Source of the DNA: CAYFVR01 sp046541515
GTDB lineage: Bacteria; Desulfobacterota; Desulfobacteria; Desulfobacterales; Desulfococcaceae
Assembly (NCBI GenBank): GCA_046541515.1
Contig: JBKHDD010000039.1
Span: 1-30,282, forward strand
Reading direction: 5' to 3'
Length of the DNA: 30,282 nucleotides
Each line of letters begins with the position of its first letter. Within the stretch, counting starts at the first letter, position 1. Shown here in pieces: positions 22,866 to 30,246 of this stretch. The notes below the pieces were generated by a model. The model was not told where the DNA came from, did no database searches, and saw nothing but the letters and a program-made list of their open reading frames with translations. Made by a program: the position numbers and the translations under genes.

Positions 22866-24854
22866 CTATTCCGAACCAACAATTACGGTGTAATTGTTGG
22901 TTTGCCCGCTCGTCGCGCCATTCCCTCCCAAAACAACCTCACCGGCTGAAAAGCGCTTTTGGAACAGGCTCATGGGCACGTCCGCAGTGATCAGGTCCAT
23001 GCCGGTATCGGAAAAATCAAGCATCCAGGAGGGCTTGCCGCGAATCCGGTCGTCATGGGCGACATACACCACGGCATCCCGGGTGATGGAAAACCGGAGA
23101 AAATCATTGCCGCTGGAGAGTTTGTTGTCATTGGCCGTTCGGACGTAAACACTTCCAACAAGGTCATTCGGAACTTCGTCGTAGGCATAGGAACGGTCCA
23201 AATAGCTGGTTTCTCCGTCCTGAAGGCCAGTCACGGCGATGTAATCTTCTCCGCTGGCGGCCCGGACTTCACGCACGGCCAGGGCGATGTCTCCCGGTTC
23301 GGGATCAGGACCGGACGCCCCAGCCGCCGGCAACACCGCAACCGTATACATGTTGCAGTTTGCGGGAGACACCACGTTTCCGCCAAGGACCACCTCTCCC
23401 GAGGGAAACTTTTTTTTGAAAAGACTCATCGGCTTGTCCGCGCTGATCAGGTCCATGCCGGTATCGGAGAAGGAGCCCAACCAATCCGGTTTTCTTGTGA
23501 TTCGATCGTCGTGGGCGACGTAAACATCCACCCCTTGGGACACATTGAAACGCAGAAAATCGTTTCTGGTGGAGGTTTTGTCGTCATTGGCCACCCGTAT
23601 ATAAACACCTCCAACAAGTTTGCCCGGAACTTCGTCGTAGGCATAGGAACGGTCCAAATAGCTGGTTTCTCCGTCCTGAAGGCCAGTCACGGCGATGTAA
23701 TCTTCTCCGCTGGCGGCCCGGACTTCACGCACGGCCAGGGCGATGTCACCCGGTTCGGGAGCGGGTTCTGGCTGGGGTTCGGGTTCAGGTTCGGGCTCTG
23801 GAGTGGGTTCCGAATCGGGCGCCATGCCTCCCCGGCGCACCACAACCGTATACATATTGCAATTGGCGGGCGATATCACGTTTCCGCCAAGGACCACCTC
23901 TCCCGAGGGAAACTTTTTTTTGAAAAGACTCATCGGCTTGTCCGCGCTGATCAGGTCCATGCCGGTATCGGAAAATGAATTCAACCAATCCGGTTTCGTC
24001 GTAATCCGGTCGTCGTGGGCGATGAAAACTGCGGCATCCTCGGAAATTATAAATCGGACGAAACCACTATCGTTGGATCCTTTGTCGTTGTTTGCGGTTC
24101 GGATGTAATGGCTTCCTTGAAGTTCCGCAGGGAGCTGGGAATAGGAATAGGATCGGTCAACATAGGAGGTTTCTCCATTTGCCAGACCCGAGTGGATCGT
24201 GTAGGTTTTTCCGCTGGCGGCCTGAACCTGGGACACGGAAAACGCCGAACGGCTATCGGCATAGGAAATCAAAATCGAACTTTCCGCCCGGTTGCCGGCT
24301 TCATCCAACGCGGCAACAGTAATGGTGGTCTGATCGGCCGAAAGACTCAGATCGGGAATCTCCCAGGCGGTGGTCCCGTTGGCCTGGCCGCTGGCCCCGG
24401 TATCGGTGGACCAGGAAACAGCGGTGACGCCCACATTATCGGAGGCCGAACCGGCCAGACTGATCGTTGGGGATTGGGCAATGAAAAATTCGGCGTCGGT
24501 GGGTTGAAGAATCTGGATATCCGGCGCCACCGTATCCGCCGCCGCGGCGATGGTTTTGGATACCTCCCGGGAAAATCCGCTTTCGTTCCCGGAGGTGTCC
24601 ACGGCGGTTACCGCGAAATAATAGGTTTTCCCGGCTTCCAACCCCTCGACGGTGTATTGGGTTCCGGAAGGCACCGGGATATAAGGTCCGTAATTTCGAC
24701 TTCTTTCGCCAAAATAAACCCGATATTCATTTAAGTCCGATTCCTCGTTGGCCGTCCAGTTCAGGGTGGCGCTGCCGCCGAAGGCATTTCCAACGCCGCC
24801 CCAAAAAAAGGCCAAAAGAAGAATTGCAATCCAAGCCTTTTTTTTGAAATACAT
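22866..24854 (-). CDS. secreted protein: FnIII, Ig-like and three tandem ~135-residue repeat domains
   Basis: A 662-residue exported protein. The ATG at 24854 (AAGGAG ten bases ahead) is preferred over a TTG at 24881. Signal peptide 1-25; fibronectin III domain 28-105; bacterial Ig-like domain 108-199. Three repeats follow at about 206-339, 374-508 and 526-660, each with GETSYxDRSYxY, IRxANxDK, xIAHDDRI, KPDW, FSDTGMDLI, PMSLF and GEVVLGGN before YTVxV. Repeats 1 and 2 are joined by a Pro-Glu linker (349-369), 2 and 3 by a short one. I know this repeat type from secreted and cell-surface proteins of environmental bacteria but cannot name its ligand. Its place directly ahead of gspF suggests a substrate or surface partner of the secretion system. 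DNA identity between repeats shows recent duplication or gene conversion. Confidence 0.85.
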   Translation of the reverse strand: MYFKKKAWIAILLLAFFWGGVGNAFGGSATLNWTANEESDLNEYRVYFGERSRNYGPYIPVPSGTQYTVEGLEAGKTYYFAVTAVDTSGNESGFSREVSKTIAAAADTVAPDIQILQPTDAEFFIAQSPTISLAGSASDNVGVTAVSWSTDTGASGQANGTTAWEIPDLSLSADQTTITVAALDEAGNRAESSILISYADSRSAFSVSQVQAASGKTYTIHSGLANGETSYVDRSYSYSQLPAELQGSHYIRTANNDKGSNDSGFVRFIISEDAAVFIAHDDRITTKPDWLNSFSDTGMDLISADKPMSLFKKKFPSGEVVLGGNVISPANCNMYTVVVRRGGMAPDSEPTPEPEPEPEPQPEPAPEPGDIALAVREVRAASGEDYIAVTGLQDGETSYLDRSYAYDEVPGKLVGGVYIRVANDDKTSTRNDFLRFNVSQGVDVYVAHDDRITRKPDWLGSFSDTGMDLISADKPMSLFKKKFPSGEVVLGGNVVSPANCNMYTVAVLPAAGASGPDPEPGDIALAVREVRAASGEDYIAVTGLQDGETSYLDRSYAYDEVPNDLVGSVYVRTANDNKLSSGNDFLRFSITRDAVVYVAHDDRIRGKPSWMLDFSDTGMDLITADVPMSLFQKRFSAGEVVLGGNGATSGQTNNYTVIVGSE
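23169..23760. repeat. near-identical direct repeats inside the repeat-domain gene (copies at 23169-23304 and 23625-23760)
   Basis: Two 136-bp copies differ by a single base (23292 T versus 23748 A) and are exactly 456 bp apart, which is 152 codons. They encode the start of repeat domains 3 and 2 and the linker before each. The rest of the two domains has diverged far more. Confidence 0.95.
23374..23972. repeat. identical 95-bp direct repeats inside the repeat-domain gene (copies at 23374-23468 and 23878-23972)
   Basis: Two copies with no mismatch by eye, 504 bp apart (168 codons). They encode the C-terminal halves of repeat domains 2 and 1 (FSDTGMDLISADKPMSLFKK and the rest up to GGNV). Each copy includes an 8-base homopolymer (T8 on the plus strand). 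Confidence 0.95.
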
Positions 24855-24881
24855 AATGATTTTTCTCCTTTTTCGCCACAA

Positions 24882-25226
24882 TTATTCCACCACGACGCCT
24901 TGGGGGGGCATCGGAGGCGTGGAATCGCCGGACGTCCAGCTAATGTGGTTGGAATCGGGGCTCTCGCCACTGTCATTGTAGGCCCGGACCGCAAAGTAAT
25001 AGGTGGTGCTGTCCTTGAGCGACAAATTGTTCAGTGAATATTGGGTGACGTTCCCGACATCTTTTTGCTGGGAAAGTTCCGTTGGGACCGTCCCGTAAAC
25101 CACTCGATATCCGATTACTTCGCCGGTGCTCGGCTCCCATTCCAGGGCCGGTTCCGCGACGGCCATTGCCGGGACCAAAATGGATGCCGCGATCAGACTC
25201 ATCAGAAGAAGCCGATGGATTTTCAT
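24882..25226 (-). CDS. small secreted fibronectin type III protein
   Basis: A 114-residue protein with a signal peptide (MKIHRLLLMSLIAASILVPA, cleavage near residue 23) and a single fibronectin III domain (about 25-105: LEWEPSTGEVIGYRVVYGTV, TQYSLNNLSLKDSTTYYFAV, RAYNDSGESPDSN). The ATG at 25226 has a near-perfect AAGGAGG site 5 bases ahead; the frame is open further upstream without support. The stop lies 28 bp before the next FnIII gene, whose domain is similar, so the two look like a duplicated pair. It is the first gene of the apparent operon leading into gspF. No catalytic residues are evident; binding or adhesion is the likely role. Confidence 0.8.
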   Translation of the reverse strand: MKIHRLLLMSLIAASILVPAMAVAEPALEWEPSTGEVIGYRVVYGTVPTELSQQKDVGNVTQYSLNNLSLKDSTTYYFAVRAYNDSGESPDSNHISWTSGDSTPPMPPQGVVVE

Positions 25227-25563
25227 GACAACCTCCTTAAATTCCAGTAATTCCGTTTCGTGATCGAAAAAGGGCATTCCCTTTTCATGGGTGGAAATTG
25301 ATCGAACCGAAGAAATAAATCTGTGAACTTTTTCCCGCCCAAATGAATTGCCCAAAATTAACTGAAAATTGGTGAATTTTAAGGATTTTGAGGAACCGAA
25401 CGAAAGACTGAGGAAAAATTCTTATTCTACAATTGCTCTAAAACCGATCCACACTAGCGGCCCAAATTTGAAGAGGTCAATGGGTTCAACGGAGTATTCG
25501 GGGGGTAGAATTTCCCGCCTCTCGATCTAGGCGCTCCGAAACCGCAAAAAGAAAGGAGGCCCC
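25227..25563. promoter_or_regulatory. AT-rich divergent intergenic region between the FnIII/secretion operon and the NAD(P)HX repair gene
   Basis: About 337 bp, much richer in A+T than the flanks, with no gene. It should hold promoters in both directions. A perfect inverted repeat AAAAGGG-CATT-CCCTTTT (25268-25285) lies about 45 bp upstream of the FnIII start, within its probable leader, and could be an operator or leader hairpin. I cannot place sigma-70 or sigma-54 boxes confidently. Confidence 0.5.
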
Positions 25564-27138
25564 ATGAAGGTAAGTCGTGTGGCGGAAATGCGGGAAATGG
25601 ATCGTCGTGCCATGGAAGATTTCGGGATCGCCGATGAGATCCTGATGGAAAACGCGGGCCATGCCGCGTTCCGGGTCTTGCGGAAAGAATTTCCACTGGA
25701 AAACCGTCGAACGGTGATTCTGTGCGGCGGGGGAAACAACGGAGGCGACGGATTGGTGGTGGCCCGAAAAATTCATTCCGCCGGCGGGTCGGTGGAGGTG
25801 GTCCTGCTGACTTCTCCCGAAAAATACGGCGGGGCCGCCGCCTTGAACTGGAAAATCGTCCGCAACCTGGGCCTCGCGGCCCGCGAAATGGATTCCCCGG
25901 AATCCATCGTCGCCGGTCTGAAGGCGGCAGATCAGGTGGTGGACGCCATTTTCGGCACCGGGCTGGATCGGGAGGTGGAAGGCCGCTATCGGGAAGTGAT
26001 CCAAGCCGTCAACGACGCCGGAAAGCCGGTGCTGAGCCTGGACATTCCCTCCGGAATCCACGGAGACACCGGCCAAATCATGGGCGTGGCGGTTCAGGCC
26101 CGGGCGACGATCACTTTCGGTCTCCCCAAAATCGGAAACCTGCTCTACCCGGGCGCCGCCCATGGCGGGCGGTTGGGGGCAACCCACATCTCCTTTCCGC
26201 CGGCCCTTTACGACGACGAGACGCTGAAGCTGCGGATCAACGATCCGCCGCCCCTCCCGTTCCGGGATCCCGACGGCCACAAGGGCGGCTTCGGCGACGC
26301 GCTGTTCATCGCCGGTTCGGGAAGCTACTACGGCGCGCCCCATCTCTCCGCCATGGCCTTCCTGAAATCCGGCGGCGGCTATTCCCGGCTGGCCGCCCCC
26401 GAATCGATCGTTCCGGTGCTCGGCGGCATGGGACCCGAGATCGTCTTCGCTCCCCAGTCGGAAACCGCCGACGGGACCATCGCGGCGGAAAACCGGAGCC
26501 GACTGCTGGACATGGCGGGCCGCGCGGACTTTGTCGTCATGGGGCCGGGACTGTCCCTGGACGAGGAAACCCAGGGGCTGGTTCGGGAACTGGCTTCGGA
26601 AATCCCCCGGCCGCTGTTGCTGGACGGGGACGCCCTCACCGCCGTTTCCGCCCATCCGGAAATTTTGAAAAACCGGAAGGCCGAAACCATCTTGACCCCG
26701 CATCCCGGAGAAATGGCCCGCTTGACGGGAAAATCGGTGGAAGCGGTGGTTTCGGATCGAATCGGGGTTCTCACCGAAGCCGCCAAAGCCCTCGACGCCA
26801 CCATCGTCCTGAAAGGCGCTCATTCCCAGATCGGCGGGCCGGACGGACGGATCCGGTTTAACCTGAGCGGAAACGCCGGAATGGGAACGGCGGGGGCGGG
26901 CGACGTGTTGACCGGGGCCATCGCGGCGATGGCGGGGCTGGGCATGAAACCGGCGGACGCCGTGGACAAGGGCGTTTTTCTGCACGGCCTTGCCGGGGAC
27001 TTGGCCGCCGAAGCCATTGGACCCGACGGGATGACCGCTCGGGACATTCTGGCGGCCTTGCCGGAAGCGGTTCAAATGGACCGCGCGGGCCTGCCGCCGG
27101 ATCGGGCCGAGAGATACCGGATTCCGATTTGGTTTTAG
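25564..27138 (+). CDS. nnr: bifunctional NAD(P)H-hydrate epimerase / ADP-dependent NAD(P)H-hydrate dehydratase
   Basis: A 524-residue fusion enzyme repairing NADHX and NADPHX, damaged nicotinamide cofactors. The epimerase half (1-215, YjeF_N) has LMENAGHAAFRV, GGGNNGGDGLVVAR (55-68), VVDAIFGTGLDREVEG and SLDIPSGIHGDTG. The dehydratase half (about 235-515, ribokinase-like carbohydrate-kinase family) has HKGGFGDALFIAGSGSYYGA, VMGPGLSLDEET, LLLDGDALTA, ILTPHPGEMARLTG, VLKGAHSQI and GNAGMGTAGAGDVLTGAIAA, the last being the nucleotide-binding GxGD motif. Length matches E. coli Nnr (515 residues). AGGAGG lies 5 bases ahead of the ATG. It is transcribed alone, divergent from the FnIII/secretion operon. 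Confidence 0.96.
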   Translation: MKVSRVAEMREMDRRAMEDFGIADEILMENAGHAAFRVLRKEFPLENRRTVILCGGGNNGGDGLVVARKIHSAGGSVEVVLLTSPEKYGGAAALNWKIVRNLGLAAREMDSPESIVAGLKAADQVVDAIFGTGLDREVEGRYREVIQAVNDAGKPVLSLDIPSGIHGDTGQIMGVAVQARATITFGLPKIGNLLYPGAAHGGRLGATHISFPPALYDDETLKLRINDPPPLPFRDPDGHKGGFGDALFIAGSGSYYGAPHLSAMAFLKSGGGYSRLAAPESIVPVLGGMGPEIVFAPQSETADGTIAAENRSRLLDMAGRADFVVMGPGLSLDEETQGLVRELASEIPRPLLLDGDALTAVSAHPEILKNRKAETILTPHPGEMARLTGKSVEAVVSDRIGVLTEAAKALDATIVLKGAHSQIGGPDGRIRFNLSGNAGMGTAGAGDVLTGAIAAMAGLGMKPADAVDKGVFLHGLAGDLAAEAIGPDGMTARDILAALPEAVQMDRAGLPPDRAERYRIPIWF

Positions 27139-27144
27139 GCCTCC

Positions 27145-27238
27145 GGGCGGCAACGAACCATGGGCGATAAAAGGTGGGTAAAGCGGCGTCACGGTCGATG
27201 GCGCGCCGGGGCGGCAACGAACCATGGGCGATAAAAGG
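27145..27238. repeat. pair of identical 30-bp direct repeats (27145-27174 and 27209-27238)
   Basis: Both copies read GGGCGGCAACGAACCATGGG and continue identically to AAAAGG, 64 bp apart. They lie in the short convergent gap between nnr and the flavin reductase gene. The spacer (27175-27208) is not repeated. This may be a small interspersed or tandem intergenic element; no transposase is nearby. Confidence 0.85.
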
Positions 27239-27269
27239 CGCAAAAGCCGCCGACGCCAAGGCGAATCTC

Positions 27270-27935
27270 TCAGAAAAAGGCTTCCGTAAAGACCCGGGAA
27301 TCTGGAAACCGTTCGTCCAGCAGGAGGGTGACGTCTCGGATCATTTCCCCTCGGCCGCACAGATAGGCGTCATAGCGGCCCATTGGCAGGTGCGCCGCCA
27401 GGTAATCGGTCACCCGGCCGGGAAACGCGCCCGCGGGAAAACCGGAACCCTTCGGACCCGATATGCAGGCCACGTATCGACGAGCCGATTTTTGGAAAAG
27501 GTCCCGATAAAACCGCTCGCCAGGGGTACGAATTCCGTGGACCAGCCAAAAGTCGGAGACGCCCGATCGGGCCATGGCCACGAAGGGGGCGACCCCGGTG
27601 CCGGTCGCCACGAAAAGGGGGACGCGGGCCGAAGGCCGGAACCGAAAATACCCGTGGGGGCCGGTGAAGGAGAATTCCTCCCCGATGGACGCCTTCGCCA
27701 GGACCGAGGAAAACCGGCCGACGCCCACGTCTCGGACGCAGAAGCGGAGTTCCCCGTCCGCCGGGACGGAAGCCATCGAATATTCGCGTTCCAGCCGGCG
27801 GGAACGGAAACGGACATGCTGGCCGGGTTCGAAATCAAAACCGGTCGGAAGGGAGAAGACCGCCTCGAAGGTGGGGCGACAAAGCCATCGGCGTTCCCGC
27901 AACTTGGCGGTCCAGACGGAGGCGGAGGATCCCAT
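27270..27935 (-). CDS. FNR-like FAD/NAD(P)-binding oxidoreductase
   Basis: A 221-residue ferredoxin-NADP reductase-type protein without a 2Fe-2S domain. The FAD-binding barrel (about 5-100) has the RxYS motif REYSMAS (50-56) that contacts the FAD and RDVGVGRFSSVL, where GxGxxS would hold the pyrophosphate. The NAD(P) domain has ATGTGVAPFVAM (110-121), LVHGIRTPGERFYRD and CGRGEMIRDV, and ends EAFF with an aromatic C-terminus as in plant-type FNRs. The electron partner is unknown. It follows the cobalamin adenosyltransferase gene by 3 bp, which suggests that it may reduce cob(II)alamin or a flavodoxin that does so, because adenosyltransferases need cob(I)alamin. That link is an inference from operon structure. 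Confidence 0.87.
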   Translation of the reverse strand: MGSSASVWTAKLRERRWLCRPTFEAVFSLPTGFDFEPGQHVRFRSRRLEREYSMASVPADGELRFCVRDVGVGRFSSVLAKASIGEEFSFTGPHGYFRFRPSARVPLFVATGTGVAPFVAMARSGVSDFWLVHGIRTPGERFYRDLFQKSARRYVACISGPKGSGFPAGAFPGRVTDYLAAHLPMGRYDAYLCGRGEMIRDVTLLLDERFPDSRVFTEAFF

Positions 27936-27938
27936 GTC

Positions 27939-28505
27939 TCAGGGCGTCCAAGGCACGTCGCCCACCCCCGCGCGTTGGTTGCACAGGCGGGCCAGAACGA
28001 AAAGATAATCGGATAGCCGGTTCAGGAAGACCACGGCGGTTTCCAGGTGTTCGGGAATCCGGCCGCCGTATCCCTCGCAGAGCTTAATCACACGGCGCTC
28101 GGCTCGCCGGCAGACGGTCCGCGCCAAGTGCGCCCACACTGCGGGAGAGGCGCCGCCGGGCAATAAAAAGGATTTCAGGGGCGGCAGTTCCGATTCCATT
28201 CGGTCCACCGCCGCTTCCACCGCCCGCGCCCGGGCGGGGTCCATGGGCGGAAGGTTTTCCAGGGCGGGGGAATCCGGCGTGGTCGCCAGCAAAGCGCCGA
28301 TGGTCAGGAGGTCCCCCTGGAAGCGCCGAATTTCCTCCCGAAGATCCCCCGCCGATTCCGGGAGCGCGCCGGCCAGGGCGCCCAAAAAGGCGCCGAGTTC
28401 GTCCACCTCCCCGTATGCTTCCACCCGCTCCGCGTGTTTGGGAACCCTCTCTCCGCTAAAGAGACTCGTTTTTCCCCGGTCTCCGCCCCCCGTATAAATT
28501 TTCAT
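27939..28505 (-). CDS. PduO-type cob(I)alamin adenosyltransferase
   Basis: A 188-residue enzyme that transfers adenosyl from ATP to cob(I)alamin to make coenzyme B12. The N-terminal ATP-binding motif is MKIYTGGGDRGKTSLFSGER, followed by RVEAYGEVDELGAFLGAL, FLLPGGASPAVWAHLARTVC, RRAERRVIKL and FLNRLSDYLFVLAR, all conserved in PduO/MMAB enzymes (PF01923). The ATG at 28505 starts exactly at the family N-terminus; the longer open frame upstream adds 77 residues with no relation to it. GGGGGATGGA is the only ribosome-site candidate. It forms a two-gene unit with the downstream flavin reductase. Confidence 0.93.
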   Translation of the reverse strand: MKIYTGGGDRGKTSLFSGERVPKHAERVEAYGEVDELGAFLGALAGALPESAGDLREEIRRFQGDLLTIGALLATTPDSPALENLPPMDPARARAVEAAVDRMESELPPLKSFLLPGGASPAVWAHLARTVCRRAERRVIKLCEGYGGRIPEHLETAVVFLNRLSDYLFVLARLCNQRAGVGDVPWTP

Positions 28506-29088
28506 TCCATCCCCCGCAAGAGGCAACTCGCCGTTTTTTTTCGCCCGCCATACCACGAAACGTCCCGGGGAGCAAACCAGATCGACCCGTAGCCGCGAAA
28601 CGGGAGTCGGGTTCCAAGTCCGCAAAGACCGGATCGTAAGGTTTTGTCGAAGCCGGACGGCCCCATCCCATCCCGCCAAGTCTACCAATTTTGAGGGGAG
28701 AGCTCCGCGTTTTGTCGGAAAAACCAAAACAAACAACCGCTCTTTAATTTACACTCAACGGGAATGCCGCACTTGTACCGCTCCGTCCGGTAAACATCCC
28801 CCCAATCCAGTATCCCGATCGGCCCGAATTCATCTCGGCATGATATTTGCTTCAAAGCAATTCGTCGGTTAAAAAAGATGCCGAGCCGCAGATGATTTCT
28901 CCCAAAACAGTGAAAAAATGCCAATCAGCCTCGGGATGACGGACGGATGACGGCGTTCCGGCCATTTCTTGACTTTTCGGAACAAGTTGGCCATAAATTG
29001 AGGGCGCATACCCGGCATCGACACTTCTCGTCCCGCGTCCTCCTCACGCATAGGCAACGGCAAGACAACCGGAAAGGGTCCATTTTTC
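28506..29088. other. 583-bp intergenic region
   Basis: No convincing gene. It lies between the divergent adenosyltransferase and zinc-ribbon/DUF4388 genes and has lower G+C near 28690-28920. An 80-codon minus-strand frame (28682-28924) lacks a ribosome site and any recognisable family. Its main recognisable element is a sigma-54-like promoter, listed separately. A short direct repeat GGATGACGG occurs near 28932-28952. Confidence 0.5.
28835..28851 (+). promoter_or_regulatory. putative sigma-54 (-24/-12) promoter
   Basis: The sequence TCGGCATGATATTTGCT matches the consensus TGGCACG-N4-TTGCW with the invariant GG (28837-28838) and GC (28849-28850) separated by exactly 10 bases; the T before GG is replaced by C. 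Transcription would start near 28862 and give a leader of about 225 nt before the gene at 29089. The enhancer-binding activator is unknown. Confidence 0.6.
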
Positions 29089-29880
29089 ATGCCAGTCACG
29101 CAGCCCGACTCCCATCCCATCAAGGAATTCAAGCCATGCCCGTTTTGCGGCCGCATCTGGATGTCCGTCGGCTCCTATCTCGACGGTCGCTTTTCCGTGC
29201 GTTGCCTGTGCGGCGCGAGCGGCCCCAAGGAGGACGCCCGGGAGAAGGCCATAAAATCCTGGAACATCCGGGATCAGCACCTTTTTTGGAATCCGTTTCG
29301 CCTTTCCATCAAATTTCTCAACAACAGCCGAACGCTCGACTTTCGGGGCAATCTGGAATCCATCGATCTGGCCACGGTTCTGCAAATGTTGGCCTCCAAG
29401 GAGAAAACCGGTCTTCTTCAGCTTTCCCGCGGACATTTCAAAAGCACCATCTGTCTGAATAACGGCAACATCATCGCCGCCAGCGACAGCAACGGCCTGC
29501 GAATCGGCCAGATCCTGCACAACAACGGCATGATCTCCGGCAAACGGCTCAAGCAGGCGTTGTCCACCGCCAAGCGACAGGACAAAATGCTCGGCGAAGT
29601 TCTCCTTTCCATGAATTTTATCGACGAAGAAGTTCTCCGGAACGTAATTCAGCAACAGGTCCAGGAGGCGGTTCTGGAACTGTTTTTCTGGAAAGAGGGC
29701 TCCTTCGAATACCGCGACTGCGTGCTGGATTTCGATCAACGGAGCATGAAGGAGATCAACACCATGGAAATCATTATGGAATCGGCCCGTCGAATGGACG
29801 AATGGGACGAGGTGAAACAGCGCAAAGACGCCGCGGCCGTGACCACGCCCAAACCCTACGGGATGAACGCCGCCAAATAG
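29089..29880 (+). CDS. Lar-like zinc ribbon fused to a DUF4388 domain
   Basis: A 263-residue cytoplasmic protein. The N-terminus is a small zinc ribbon (12-62): FKPCPFCGR with Cys17/Cys20 and SVRCLCGASGP with Cys39/Cys41, then AIKSWNIRD, the pattern of Lar-type restriction-alleviation ribbons but with CxC as the second pair. From about 83 it has a DUF4388 (PatA N-terminal-like) domain: LDFRGNLESIDLATVLQMLA, KEKTGLLQLSRG, STICLNNGNIIAAS. A helical segment follows (MLGEVLLSMNFIDEEVLRNV) with QEAVLELFFWKEGSFEYRD. DUF4388 occurs in signalling proteins of gliding and environmental bacteria. GGAAAGGG lies ten bases ahead of the ATG. A sigma-54-like promoter is about 250 bp upstream. Its function is unknown; a regulatory or scaffold role is plausible. 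Confidence 0.85.
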   Translation: MPVTQPDSHPIKEFKPCPFCGRIWMSVGSYLDGRFSVRCLCGASGPKEDAREKAIKSWNIRDQHLFWNPFRLSIKFLNNSRTLDFRGNLESIDLATVLQMLASKEKTGLLQLSRGHFKSTICLNNGNIIAASDSNGLRIGQILHNNGMISGKRLKQALSTAKRQDKMLGEVLLSMNFIDEEVLRNVIQQQVQEAVLELFFWKEGSFEYRDCVLDFDQRSMKEINTMEIIMESARRMDEWDEVKQRKDAAAVTTPKPYGMNAAK

Positions 29881-29898
29881 CCTCTCCCCAATTTTCCA

Positions 29899-29919
29899 TG
29901 GGCGTCGATCCGACGCCCA
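29899..29919 (+). terminator. stem-loop 18 bp after the DUF4388 gene
   Basis: Perfect inverted repeat TGGGCGTCG-ATC-CGACGCCCA, 9-bp arms and 3-base loop. No T-run follows, so it is a possible transcript-end hairpin rather than a clear intrinsic terminator. Confidence 0.45.
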
Positions 29920-30246
29920 CCCGCCGCCGCGAAATCGATAATCGGTTCATCCCGGCCCTTTTTCTCGCGCCCGGAACATCTCCGGCTTCCGCGTTTGAAG
30001 GCTTCGCGCGGACCCGCGAAGGCGATTCGCAATCCCCGGCCTACAGTTTTTCCCTGATCTTTCTCCCCGATTCACGGGGGTTTCCCTCCCTTCCGTTGAT
30101 TCGTCCCCCGGACTGTTCTATTTCTGAACGAAATTGATGAAGTGTCGCGAGGACATCCTTGCTCTTCATCCCATCCTTTTTCAGCCAAAAGGCGGAAAAG
30201 GCTTTCGCGGCATGGTTCCCAGGAATCTTAACGAAAGGAATGCGAC
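29920..30246. other. intergenic region near the right edge
   Basis: About 330 bp without a supportable gene. A 74-codon minus-strand frame (30041-30265) has no family resemblance, and a plus-strand frame (29802-30137) overlaps the DUF4388 gene out of frame. It probably holds the promoter of the gene starting at 30247. Confidence 0.4.

Noticed and set aside
25486..27360. Long antisense frame (624 codons) opposite nnr
   Set aside because: Same effect: the plus strand encodes a full-length, well-conserved Nnr.
28682..28924. 80-codon minus-strand frame upstream of the adenosyltransferase
   Set aside because: No ribosome site, no family resemblance, and it overlaps the sigma-54-like element on the other strand.
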